NCBI RefSeq assembly: GCF_014649875.1
Contig: NZ_BMTW01000007.1
Coordinates: 266,818-330,817 of the forward strand
Length of the DNA: 64,000 bases
Source of the DNA: Streptomyces rubiginosohelvolus
GTDB lineage: Bacteria > Actinomycetota > Actinomycetes > Streptomycetales > Streptomycetaceae
Direction of reading: 5' to 3'
Part shown: piece after piece, positions 42,065 to 49,888 of the stretch
How the letters are laid out: each line of letters starts with the position of its first letter
Numbering within the stretch: the first letter of the stretch is position 1
Made by a program: the position numbers and the translations under genes
Notes under the pieces: model-generated
The model's database searches: none
Told to the model about the DNA's origin: nothing
What the model saw: only the letters and a program-made list of their open reading frames with translations

Positions 42065-43294
42065 CTACAGAGCGACCCCCAGCAGGGCGTCGACCGTACG
42101 CGAGACGAGGCCGGGCGCGCCCTCGTCGGTGCCGCCCTCCGCGCCCTGGAGCGCGGCCCAGCGGTCCACCGCGGCGAGCGCGGCGGGGCTGTCCAGATCG
42201 TCGGCGAGGGCTTCGCGGACCTCCTCGACCAGCGCGTCGGCGGACGGCCCGTCGGGGCGCGAGACGGCGGCCCGCCAGCGCGCGAGGCGCTCGACGGCGT
42301 CGGCCAGCACCTGGTCGGCCCACTCCCAGTCGGAGCGGTAGTGGCGGGAAAGCAGCGCGAGCCGGATGGCCGCCGGGTCCACGCCGTCGCGGCGCAGCGC
42401 CGAGACGAAGACAAGGTTGCCGCGCGACTTGGACATCTTCTCGCCGTCCAGGCCGACCATGCCGGCGTGGACGTAGGCCTGGGCGAAGGGGTGCTCGCCG
42501 GTCAGCGCCTGGGCGTGCGAGGCGCCCATCTCGTGGTGCGGGAAGGCGAGGTCGGAGCCGCCGCCCTGGATGTCGAAGCCCATGCCGAGGTGGTCCAGTG
42601 CGATGGCGACGCACTCGATGTGCCAGCCCGGGCGGCCGTCGCCCAGGGAGGCCCCGTCCCAGCTCGGCTCGCCCGGGCGGGCGGCCATCCAGAGCATCGG
42701 GTCGAGGGGGTTCTTCTTTCCGGGGCGCTCCGGGTCGCCGCCGCGCTCGGCGGAGAGCAGGCGCATCGCCTCGGCGTCGAGGCCGGAGACCTCGCCGAAG
42801 TGCGGGTCGGCGTCGACGGAGAAGTAGGTGTCGCCGTCCAGGTCGTAGGCGGCGCCCGCGTCCCGGAGGCGTTCGACCAGGGGCACGATGCCCGGTATGG
42901 CCTCGACCGCTCCGATGTAGTGCCGCGGGGGCAGCATCCGCAGGGCAGTCATGTCCTCGCGGAAGAGTGCCGTCTCGCGCTCCGCGAGCTCGGTCCAGTC
43001 CTGACCGTCGCGCACGGCCCGCTCCAGCAGCGGATCGTCCACGTCGGTCACGTTCTGGACGTAGTGAACCTGCCGCTTGGTGTCGAGCCACACGCGCTGA
43101 ACGAGGTCGAACGCGTTGTAGGTCGCCGCATGACCCATGTGGGTCGCGTCGTACGGCGTGATGCCGCAGACGTAGATGCGGGCGACGGGACCGGGGTCAA
43201 GGGTGATCCGTCCGCCGGTCGCGGTGTCGTGGATCCGAAGGTCGCGGCCCTTGCCGGGCAGGGCGGGGACCTCAGAAGCGGGCCAGGCATGCAT
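42065..43294 (-). CDS. mshC: Cysteine:GlcN-Ins ligase MshC (mycothiol biosynthesis)
   Basis: 409 aa. ATP-dependent ligase joining cysteine to 1-D-myo-inosityl 2-amino-2-deoxy-alpha-D-glucopyranoside, the penultimate mycothiol step. CysRS-like class I fold: CGITPYDATHMGHAATY (about residues 43-59) is the MshC form of the HIGH motif, WHIECVAIALDHLG carries zinc ligands, and KMSKSRGN (about 289-296) is the KMSKS loop. The N-terminal MHAWPASEVPALP is typical of MshC and not of CysRS. No Shine-Dalgarno precedes the ATG; a TACGCT hexamer close to it suggests a leaderless mRNA. It follows the three-gene module at 43416-45602. Confidence 0.96.
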   Translation of the reverse strand: MHAWPASEVPALPGKGRDLRIHDTATGGRITLDPGPVARIYVCGITPYDATHMGHAATYNAFDLVQRVWLDTKRQVHYVQNVTDVDDPLLERAVRDGQDWTELAERETALFREDMTALRMLPPRHYIGAVEAIPGIVPLVERLRDAGAAYDLDGDTYFSVDADPHFGEVSGLDAEAMRLLSAERGGDPERPGKKNPLDPMLWMAARPGEPSWDGASLGDGRPGWHIECVAIALDHLGMGFDIQGGGSDLAFPHHEMGASHAQALTGEHPFAQAYVHAGMVGLDGEKMSKSRGNLVFVSALRRDGVDPAAIRLALLSRHYRSDWEWADQVLADAVERLARWRAAVSRPDGPSADALVEEVREALADDLDSPAALAAVDRWAALQGAEGGTDEGAPGLVSRTVDALLGVAL

Positions 43295-43415
43295 GTCATG
43301 AGCGTAACCGGACGTTGCTTCCGGATACGAACCGGCTCCGGAAACCTGTCCGAAGAGGCCCTCTTGCGTGCAACGCCCAGCAGGGGGTAGAGCGCGGGTC
43401 GCCGTCGGGCGCCGG

Positions 43416-44255
43416 CTACACCGGGGGCCAGGGGATGGGCGGCCACTGGCCGCTCGGCTTCGGGTGCACGGCGCTCTTGAGCAGCCCGTCGATCCGCTCC
43501 CGCAGGGCCTCCAGCTCGGCCGGGGTGATGAGTTCGGCCATCCGGGTGGCGAGGCCGGCCCCCGGCGCCAGCTCGGCGGCGAGCCGGCCCAGCACCGCCA
43601 GGGCCTCTTCGGTGAGCGGTTCGCCCGCCCAGCCCCAGAGCAGGGTCCGCAGCTTGTCGTCGGCGTTGAAGGTGACGCCGTGGTCGATACCGAAGAGCCG
43701 CCCGCCGGGCGCGGGCAGCAGATGGCCGCCCTTGCGGTCGCCGTTGTTGATCACCGCATCCAGCACCGCGAGCCGCCGCAGCCGGGGGTCGTCCGCGTGC
43801 ACCAGCAGCGCGGTCCTCCCCTCCCCCACGTCCGCGAAGCCCACGGCCTTCCAGCCGTCGCCCGGCTCCTCGCCCTCGACGAGCGCCAGCAGCTCGGGGG
43901 CGTCCTCACCGTCCTCGGGGCCGTCGATCCAGAGCTGGACCATGCCCTGCCCGTACGGCCCGTCCCGCAGCACGGTCGGCGGCACGAGGTCCCAGCCGGT
44001 CGCCCGGGAGACCTCGTACGCGGCGGCCTCCCGCTGGGCGAGGGTGCCGTCGGGGAAGTCCCAGAGCGGCTGCTCCCCCGCGACCGGCTTGTACGCGCAG
44101 GTGCGCTCCTCGCCGTCGTACGCCACCGTGCAGTGCAGCACCGCGTTGGACGCCCCGCCGACCTGCCCGAGGACGGTGAGCGTGCCCTCGGTGAGCAGGG
44201 TGAGCAGCTCGGTGTCCGTCAGGCTCCGCGACGGTATCCGTTCTGGCGCGGGCAT
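43416..44255 (-). CDS. SCO1664-family protein, PI3/PI4-kinase-like fold
   Basis: 279 aa. I chose ATG 44255 (MPAPERIPSRSLTDTEL) with GGAAGGA upstream. The N-terminal region has a glycine-rich loop (LGQVGGASNAVLHC) and CAYKPVAGEQPLWDFPDG (putative ATP-lysine). Then VLDAVINNGDRKGGHLL resembles the catalytic loop GDRHxxN of phosphoinositide 3/4-kinases, and FGIDHGVTF the metal-binding D-F-G equivalent. This implies a small-molecule or protein kinase of unknown substrate. It overlaps the end of the DUF3090 gene by 37 nt. Conserved as a three-gene cluster with DUF3090 and a histidine phosphatase in actinobacteria. Confidence 0.88.
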   Translation of the reverse strand: MPAPERIPSRSLTDTELLTLLTEGTLTVLGQVGGASNAVLHCTVAYDGEERTCAYKPVAGEQPLWDFPDGTLAQREAAAYEVSRATGWDLVPPTVLRDGPYGQGMVQLWIDGPEDGEDAPELLALVEGEEPGDGWKAVGFADVGEGRTALLVHADDPRLRRLAVLDAVINNGDRKGGHLLPAPGGRLFGIDHGVTFNADDKLRTLLWGWAGEPLTEEALAVLGRLAAELAPGAGLATRMAELITPAELEALRERIDGLLKSAVHPKPSGQWPPIPWPPV

Positions 44256-44809
44256 ACGTGTCCTTCCGGATCGAGCGGCAGGCTGCACAGCGGGCACGGC
44301 GGGCGGCCGGCGTTGACGACGTCCAGGGCCCGCTTGGCGAAGGCGCGGGCCTGGGCGCCGCTGAGCCGGACGCGGAGCATCGGCGGGCCGTTCTCCTCGT
44401 CCTGGAGGAGCTTCTCCTCGGCCTCCGCGAGATCGTCCTCGGAGTCGGCGTCGAGCTCGACGAGGGCCTGCGCCTCGACGATCATGCGCTGTTCCTCGCC
44501 GTCCCAGGCCAGGGCCATGGTGCCGACCCGGAACTCCTCCTCGACGGGCACGTCGAGCGGCGCGGTGTCGGTGACGTCGGTGGGCGCCATGGCGGGTACC
44601 GGGGAGTTGCCGCCCGTGCGGCGTACGACCTCGTCGAGCAGCTCGTCGATCCGCTCGGCGAGCGCGGCGACCTGGGTCTTCTCCAGGGCGACGCTGGTGA
44701 CCCGGCCCTGGGAGGACGCCTGCAGGAAAAACGTTCGGCGGCCAGGCAGCCCGACCGTACCGGCCACGAATCGGTCCGGTGGGTCGTAGAGGAACACCTG
44801 ACGGGACAC
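44219..44809 (-). CDS. DUF3090-family protein
   Basis: 196 aa, start GTG 44809 after GGAG. The family has no established function. N-terminal RQVFLYDPPDRFVAGTVGLPGRRTFFLQA is the family signature. A central charged region (about residues 115-140, rich in D and E) precedes a C-terminal cysteine cluster, CPLCSLPLDPEGHVCPRQ, which looks like a small zinc site (CX2C..HxC). The last codons overlap the kinase-like gene, so translation is coupled. Middle gene of the three-gene module. Confidence 0.9.
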   Translation of the reverse strand: MSRQVFLYDPPDRFVAGTVGLPGRRTFFLQASSQGRVTSVALEKTQVAALAERIDELLDEVVRRTGGNSPVPAMAPTDVTDTAPLDVPVEEEFRVGTMALAWDGEEQRMIVEAQALVELDADSEDDLAEAEEKLLQDEENGPPMLRVRLSGAQARAFAKRALDVVNAGRPPCPLCSLPLDPEGHVCPRQNGYRRGA

Positions 44810-44879
44810 GTCCTGCTCCCTTGAGCTTCGATGGTGGTTGGGGGGCGCTACGGCGCGTCCACCCTACTGCCCGGAGCGA

Positions 44880-45602
44880 TCACGGCGCGCCCGCGCCGCC
44901 CCCGACCGTCGCGTCCGCCGAACCGTCACCGGCGGGGGACGCGGCGGCGTCCGCCCCGAGGCCGTGTTCGCGGGGCGCCAGGGAGTCGAGATCGCCGGTG
45001 TCGCCGAGCCGCAGGAGGAAGGGCCGCAGCCGGGTGTAGCGGATCGCGGTGACCGAACAGGGGTCGACGTGGATGCGCTGGAAGAGGTCCAGGTGCATGC
45101 CCAGGGCGTCGGCGACGAGGGACTTGATGATGTCGCCGTGCGAGCACATGACGTACGTGGCGTCCTCGCCGTGCTCCGCCTCGACGCGCTCGTTCCAGTC
45201 GCGTACGGCGTCGACGGCGCGGGCCTGCATGGCGCGCATGGACTCACCGCCGGGGAAGGCCGCGGCGGAGGGGTGCTGCTGGACGACCGACATCAGGGGC
45301 TCGTCGGCGAGTTCGGCGAGCTTCCGGCCCGACCAGTGACCGTAGTCGCACTCGCTGATCCGGTCCTCGGTGTGCAGGGGCAGGCCCGGGCGCGCGTCGA
45401 GGAGCGGCTGGAGCGTCTGCCGGCAGCGCTCCAGGGGGCTGCTGACGGCGAGGACCGGGACGACGGCGGCGAGCCGGCCGGGGAGGGCCGCGGCCTGTGC
45501 GGCGCCGCGTTCGTCGAGAAGGACGCCGGGGGTGCGGCCCGCGAGCACCCCGGCGGTGTTGGCGGTGGACCGTCCGTGGCGTACGAGGATCAGCGTGGGC
45601 AT
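44880..45602 (-). CDS. Histidine phosphatase (MSMEG_4193-type putative phosphomutase)
   Basis: 240 aa. Start ATG 45602 (MPTLILVRHGRSTANTAG). Catalytic RHG (residues 9-11 region, LVRHGRST), second histidine in CSHGDIIKSL, and the acid in SECDYGHWSG fit a phosphoglycerate-mutase-like phosphatase. Within the conserved three-gene module it is the first gene, 70 nt before DUF3090. The substrate is unknown; the pairing with a kinase-like protein suggests a phosphorylation/dephosphorylation cycle, which is inference. The C-terminal 25 residues are low-complexity G, A and D. Divergent from corA. Confidence 0.9.
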   Translation of the reverse strand: MPTLILVRHGRSTANTAGVLAGRTPGVLLDERGAAQAAALPGRLAAVVPVLAVSSPLERCRQTLQPLLDARPGLPLHTEDRISECDYGHWSGRKLAELADEPLMSVVQQHPSAAAFPGGESMRAMQARAVDAVRDWNERVEAEHGEDATYVMCSHGDIIKSLVADALGMHLDLFQRIHVDPCSVTAIRYTRLRPFLLRLGDTGDLDSLAPREHGLGADAAASPAGDGSADATVGGGAGAP

Positions 45603-45651
45603 ACCCGCCAGCGTACGTCCGAGGTGCGTGGGGGCGGGTTCACGGGGAAGA

Positions 45652-46647
45652 ATGCCCGCCGTGATCGTGGACTGTGCCATCTACCGGGACGGGCGCCGCA
45701 CCGAACGGCCCGACGACTTCTCCGACGCCCTGGACGAGGCGCGGGCCTCGCACGACGCGTTCCTGTGGATCGGGCTGCACGAACCGAGTGAGGAGGAGTT
45801 CGACCTCGTACGGGACGAGTTCGGGCTGCACCCGCTGGCCGTCGAGGACGCGCTGCGGGCACACCAGCGGCCCAAGCTGGAGGTGTACGACGACTCCCTG
45901 TTCGTGGTGCTCAAGCCGATCGTCTACGAGCCCGAGAGCGACACCGTCAGCGCCGACGAACTGATGGTCTTCATAGGGGACGCGTTCGTGGTGACGGTCC
46001 GGCACGGCGAGGGCGCCCCGTTGGCGGCCGTTCGCAAGCGGCTGGAGGCCGAGCCCGAGGTTCTCAAGCACGGCCCGACGGCGGTGCTGTACGCGGTCAG
46101 CGACGCCGTCGTGGACCACTACATGGACGTGGCCGGCGAGCTCCAGGTGGACCTGGAGGAGCTGGAGGCGCAGGTCTTCGCGCCGACCGGCTCGGGCGAC
46201 TCGAAGAACACCGCCGCCCGGATCTACACCTTCAAACGGCAGGTGCTGGAGTTCCGCCGGGCGGCCGGTCCGCTGACGGCGCCGATGGCCCGGCTCTCGG
46301 CCGCGGGCGTGCCGTTCGTCCACGAGCACGCGCAGCCGTTCTTCCGGGACGTGGCCGACCACCTGACCCGCGCCAACGAGCAGGTGGAGGGGCTGGACCG
46401 GCTGCTCTCGGACATCCTGTCGGCGCATCTGGCACAGATGGGCGTGCGGCAGAACGACGACATGCGCAAGATCTCCGCCTGGGCGGCGATGGCCGCCGTG
46501 CCGACGATGGTGGCGGGCATCTACGGCATGAACTTCGACCACATGCCGGAGCTGCACTGGCCGTGGACGTATCCGGCGGTGGTCGCGCTGATGGGCTTCG
46601 CGGTGTACGGGCTGTACCGGCTGTTCAAGCGGCGCGGCTGGCTCTAG
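45652..46647 (+). CDS. corA: CorA-type magnesium/cobalt transporter
   Basis: 331 aa. Cytoplasmic N-terminal domain, a long stalk helix (about residues 200-270) and two C-terminal membrane helices. The selectivity signature GMN lies in GIYGMNFDHMPEL (about 293-305), followed by the last helix and a basic RLFKRRGWL end. I chose ATG 45652; a GTG at 45661 (MIVDCAIYRD) is equally plausible since GGGGAAG fits either. Divergent from the histidine phosphatase by 49 nt, so their promoters overlap. Confidence 0.9.
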   Translation: MPAVIVDCAIYRDGRRTERPDDFSDALDEARASHDAFLWIGLHEPSEEEFDLVRDEFGLHPLAVEDALRAHQRPKLEVYDDSLFVVLKPIVYEPESDTVSADELMVFIGDAFVVTVRHGEGAPLAAVRKRLEAEPEVLKHGPTAVLYAVSDAVVDHYMDVAGELQVDLEELEAQVFAPTGSGDSKNTAARIYTFKRQVLEFRRAAGPLTAPMARLSAAGVPFVHEHAQPFFRDVADHLTRANEQVEGLDRLLSDILSAHLAQMGVRQNDDMRKISAWAAMAAVPTMVAGIYGMNFDHMPELHWPWTYPAVVALMGFAVYGLYRLFKRRGWL

Positions 46648-46691
46648 GGGGCGTCCGGCGGCCCGGGGCGGGCCGCCGGAGCCTTCGAGCC

Positions 46692-47480
46692 TCAGGCGTA
46701 CTCGTGCTCGGGCACCGCGGGACTGCCGAGCGCGTTGCGCCGCTCCGGCATCTCCAGGGTCACCATGCGCCGCCAGCCGACGAGGCGCTCGTACGCGTAC
46801 ACCGCGTGGATGCCCGCCGCGAGGACGGCGGCCTTGGGGCGGGACCAGCCGAGGATGCGGCCCATGTCGGCCATCACGGCGAGGCTGACGTCGCGGTAGA
46901 CACGGATCTCGGCCAGAGCGCACTCGCGCATGATCCGCTGGATGGTCCGGCCGTGCCCCTCGCGGGCGAGGGCGAGCAGTTCCTCGTGGCAGTAGGCGAG
47001 GTGGTTGTCCTCGTCGTTGGAGATCATCTTCACCGCGCGGCCGATGTCGGGGTGGTCGGCGAAGTACCGGCGCAGCAGCTGCATCTGCTCGGAAGCGCGC
47101 TGCTCGGTGATCCGGCTGTGGGCCAGATAGGTGATGATGTCGCGCTCGGTGAGCCGCTCCTCGCCGCGCAGCCGGGAGTGCGCGAGGCCGATGCCCTGCT
47201 GCTCCAGGAGCATCGTGTAGTCCGTCTCGGGCGGGACCTCGACGGGCGGCAGTCCGCGCTTCTTCAGAAGGGCGTTGAAGATCCGGCCGTGCTTGTCCTC
47301 GTCGGCGCCGTGCCGGACGATCCTGGGGGCCAGCTCACGGCGGCCCTCCGGGACGAGGGCGGCGATGCGGGCGTTCTCCCAGCCGCCCTGGGCCTCGCCG
47401 CTCGCGGCAATGGAACAGAAGAGCCGGTAGGACTCGTCGTTGTCCAGGATCTCCTGGAACAGGGTCTGCGCAGAGAGCAT
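46692..47480 (-). CDS. Ferritin-like diiron-domain protein
   Basis: 262 aa. Start ATG 47480 (MLSAQTLFQEILDND) with GGAGGTGG before it. Two ferritin-like iron motifs: ADEDKHGRIF (about residues 60-69) and SNDEDNHLAY (about 137-146), each an ExxH-type ligand set, in an all-helical chain. An oxidoreductase or iron/oxygen-handling function is likely but not defined. Convergent with corA: 44 nt lie between the two stop codons. Confidence 0.75.
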   Translation of the reverse strand: MLSAQTLFQEILDNDESYRLFCSIAASGEAQGGWENARIAALVPEGRRELAPRIVRHGADEDKHGRIFNALLKKRGLPPVEVPPETDYTMLLEQQGIGLAHSRLRGEERLTERDIITYLAHSRITEQRASEQMQLLRRYFADHPDIGRAVKMISNDEDNHLAYCHEELLALAREGHGRTIQRIMRECALAEIRVYRDVSLAVMADMGRILGWSRPKAAVLAAGIHAVYAYERLVGWRRMVTLEMPERRNALGSPAVPEHEYA

Positions 47481-47655
47481 GAGGGCCACCTCCGTACCCG
47501 TTTTCCGCGGAGCCCAGGTCCGCGGAGCGGTATTCCGCAGAACGAGTCAAAGGGGCTACGGGGCGGTCGGCAACCGGAGCGGTCACGCACCGCGCACGGC
47601 CGGGGCGCCCCCGGGACGGCGTAACTCTTGGGCGCGTCGCGCGTTGTTCCTGCTG

Positions 47656-47698
47656 ACGGCCGTGGCGGGGAAGACCCCCGAGCCCCCACCACGGCCGT
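47656..47698 (-). terminator. Terminator of the F420-type LLM gene
   Basis: ACGGCCGTGGCGGGG (47656-47670) pairs with CCCC.ACCACGGCCGT (to 47698), one mismatch, 17 nt after the LLM stop codon. Confidence 0.65.
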
Positions 47699-47715
47699 AG
47701 TGCTGCCCGCAGGTG

Positions 47716-48765
47716 TTACGCGAGGCCGGAGCGCTCCAGGGCATCCGTGCCGGCGCGCAGGGCGGTGAGCCGCTCCTCCAGGGTGAAGCCGGCCGGGGCG
47801 AGGTTGAGCGTGGTGACCCCGGCGGCGGCGTAGGCCTGCATCCGGTCGGCGATCCGCTCGACGGGGCCGAGCAGCGCGGTCTGGTCGATCAGCTGGTGCG
47901 GTACGGCGGCGGCGGCCCCGGCCTTGTCCCCGTCCAGGTACTTGTCCTGGATCTCGGCGGCCTCCTTCTCGTACCCCATGCGCTGGGCGAGCTGGTTGTA
48001 GAAGTTCTGCTTCCGGCTGCCCATCCCGCCGACGTACAGGGCGGTGTACGGGCGGAACATGTCGGCGAGGCCGGTCACGTCATCGCCGACGGCCAGCGGC
48101 AGCGTCGGGCTGACGTCGAAGCCCTCCATCGTCTTGCCGGCCTTCTCGCGGCCCGCACGCAGCGGCTGGATCGCGGTCTCCTCCAGGTGCTCGGCGGAGG
48201 GGAAGATCAGCAGGGCGCCGTCGGCGATCTCACCGGTCTGCTCCAGGTTCTTGGGGCCGATCGCGGCGATGTAGAGCGGGATGTGCTCGCGCTCCGGGTG
48301 CACGGTGAGCTTGATCGGCTTGCCCGGGCCGCCGGGGAGCGGCAGCGTCCAGTGCGCGCCCTCGTAACTCACGCGCTCACGGGTCATCGCCTTGCGGACG
48401 ATCTCCACGTACTCGCGGGTGCGGGCCAGCGGCTTGTCGAACTTGACGCCGTACCAGCCCTCGGAGACCTGCGGGCCCGAGACGCCGAGGCCGAGCCGGA
48501 AGCGGCCGCCGGAGAGCGAGTCGAGGGTGGCGGCGGTCATCGCCGTCATGGTGGGCTGCCGGGCCGGGATCTGCATGATGGCGGAGCCGACGTCGATCGA
48601 CTCGGTCTGGGCCGCGACCCAGGTCAGCACGGTCGGGGCGTCGGAGCCGTACGCCTCGGCCGCCCAGCAGACGTCGTAGCCGAGCCGGTCGGCCTCCTGC
48701 GCGACGGCGAGGTTGTCGCCGTCCATGCCGGCGCCCCAGTAACCGAGATTGATGCCGAGCCGCAT
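47716..48765 (-). CDS. LLM-class F420-dependent oxidoreductase
   Basis: 349 aa. Luciferase-like barrel; MRLGINLGYWGAGMDGDNLAVAQEADRLGYD and LSGGRFRLGLGVSGPQVSEGWYG (about residues 80-105) match the actinobacterial F420-dependent LLM group. Cofactor use is by family, not shown here. ATG 48765 preceded by AAGGGGAG. The reaction is unknown. It appears monocistronic and lies divergent from the aldo/keto reductase (139 nt between starts). Confidence 0.88.
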   Translation of the reverse strand: MRLGINLGYWGAGMDGDNLAVAQEADRLGYDVCWAAEAYGSDAPTVLTWVAAQTESIDVGSAIMQIPARQPTMTAMTAATLDSLSGGRFRLGLGVSGPQVSEGWYGVKFDKPLARTREYVEIVRKAMTRERVSYEGAHWTLPLPGGPGKPIKLTVHPEREHIPLYIAAIGPKNLEQTGEIADGALLIFPSAEHLEETAIQPLRAGREKAGKTMEGFDVSPTLPLAVGDDVTGLADMFRPYTALYVGGMGSRKQNFYNQLAQRMGYEKEAAEIQDKYLDGDKAGAAAAVPHQLIDQTALLGPVERIADRMQAYAAAGVTTLNLAPAGFTLEERLTALRAGTDALERSGLA

Positions 48766-48852
48766 AGCCGCTCCCCTTACTGATCAGTAACGTCCCTTTC
48801 TCCGGACTCTAGCGCGGGCGGCGGCGATCCGGCAGGCCCGGCGGACCTCGGG

Positions 48853-48861
48853 TTGTCCACA
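48853..48861 (+). promoter_or_regulatory. Isolated DnaA-box match TTGTCCACA
   Basis: Exact match to the Streptomyces DnaA-box consensus, 44 nt upstream of the aldo/keto reductase start. Only one copy is seen, so an origin is excluded; chance is possible. Confidence 0.35.
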
Positions 48862-48904
48862 GCCCCTGCACCGCGTGGGGCCGTGGCCAGTAATCTCAGC
48901 GCCC

Positions 48905-49888
48905 ATGGAGCAGAGGCATCTCGGCCGTACCGGCCTTCGCGTGTCCCGGATCGGGCTCGGCACCCTCACCTGGGGCCGCGACACGGACGAGCACGACGCC
49001 GCGGATCAGCTGAAGGCCTTCTGGGACGCGGGCGGCACCCTGGTGGACACCGCCGATGTGTACGGGGGCGGCGAGGCCGAGTATCTGCTCGGGCGGCTCG
49101 TCGGCAGCCTGATCCCCCGTGAGGACCTGGTCATCGCCACGAAGGCCGGAAACGTCCCCGACCCCTATCGCCGCGTCAACGGCTCGCGCGGGCATCTGCT
49201 GGCCGCCCTGGACGCGTCCCTGGAGCGGCTCGGCACGGATTACGTGGACCTGTGGCAGGTCCATGCCTTCGACCCGGCGACCCCGCTGGAGGAGACCCTC
49301 CAGGCGGTGGACCTGGCCGTCTCCTCCGGCCGCGTGCGCTACGCGGGCGTGTCGAACTTCTGCGGCTGGCAGCTGGCGAAGGCGGCCACCTGGCAGCTCG
49401 CCGCGCCCGGGGTGCGCACCCGGCTGGCCAGTACGCAGATGGAGTACTCGCTGCTCCAGCGGGGCATCGAGCGAGAGGTGCTGCCCGCCGCGCTGGACCT
49501 CGGGATCGGGCTGCTGCCGTCCTCCCCGCTGGGGCGCGGGGTGCTCACCGGCAAGTACCGCCAGGGCACCCCGTCCGACTCACGGGGCGCCTCCGAGCGG
49601 CTCGCCCCTTTCGTCGAGCCGTATCTCGACGATGCGGCGGCCCGGGTCGTGGACGCGGTGGCGACGGCGGCGGACGGCCTGGCGACGAGCCCGCTCCAGG
49701 TGGCGCTCGCCTGGGTCCGGGACCGGCCGGGGGTGGCCGCGCCGATCCTCGGTGCGCGCAACGCCGGGCAGCTCGCGGAGGCTTTGTCGGTGGAGGCGCT
49801 TAGTCTTCCCTACGAGATCTGCCAGGCGCTCGACGATGTGTCGGCGCCCGTGCACCGTTATCCCGATCAGGACTGGAGCACGCTGTGA
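48905..49888 (+). CDS. Aldo/keto reductase
   Basis: 327 aa, NADPH-dependent reductase of carbonyl compounds. ATG 48905 (MEQRHLGRTGLRVSRIGLG). Catalytic tetrad visible: D in VDTADVYGGGEAEYL (with Y), K in VIATKAGN, H in WQVHAF. Close to the general actinobacterial AKR group; substrate unknown. Its stop overlaps the next gene's start by 4 nt (GTGA at 49885-49888), so the two are probably translated together. Confidence 0.93.
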   Translation: MEQRHLGRTGLRVSRIGLGTLTWGRDTDEHDAADQLKAFWDAGGTLVDTADVYGGGEAEYLLGRLVGSLIPREDLVIATKAGNVPDPYRRVNGSRGHLLAALDASLERLGTDYVDLWQVHAFDPATPLEETLQAVDLAVSSGRVRYAGVSNFCGWQLAKAATWQLAAPGVRTRLASTQMEYSLLQRGIEREVLPAALDLGIGLLPSSPLGRGVLTGKYRQGTPSDSRGASERLAPFVEPYLDDAAARVVDAVATAADGLATSPLQVALAWVRDRPGVAAPILGARNAGQLAEALSVEALSLPYEICQALDDVSAPVHRYPDQDWSTL

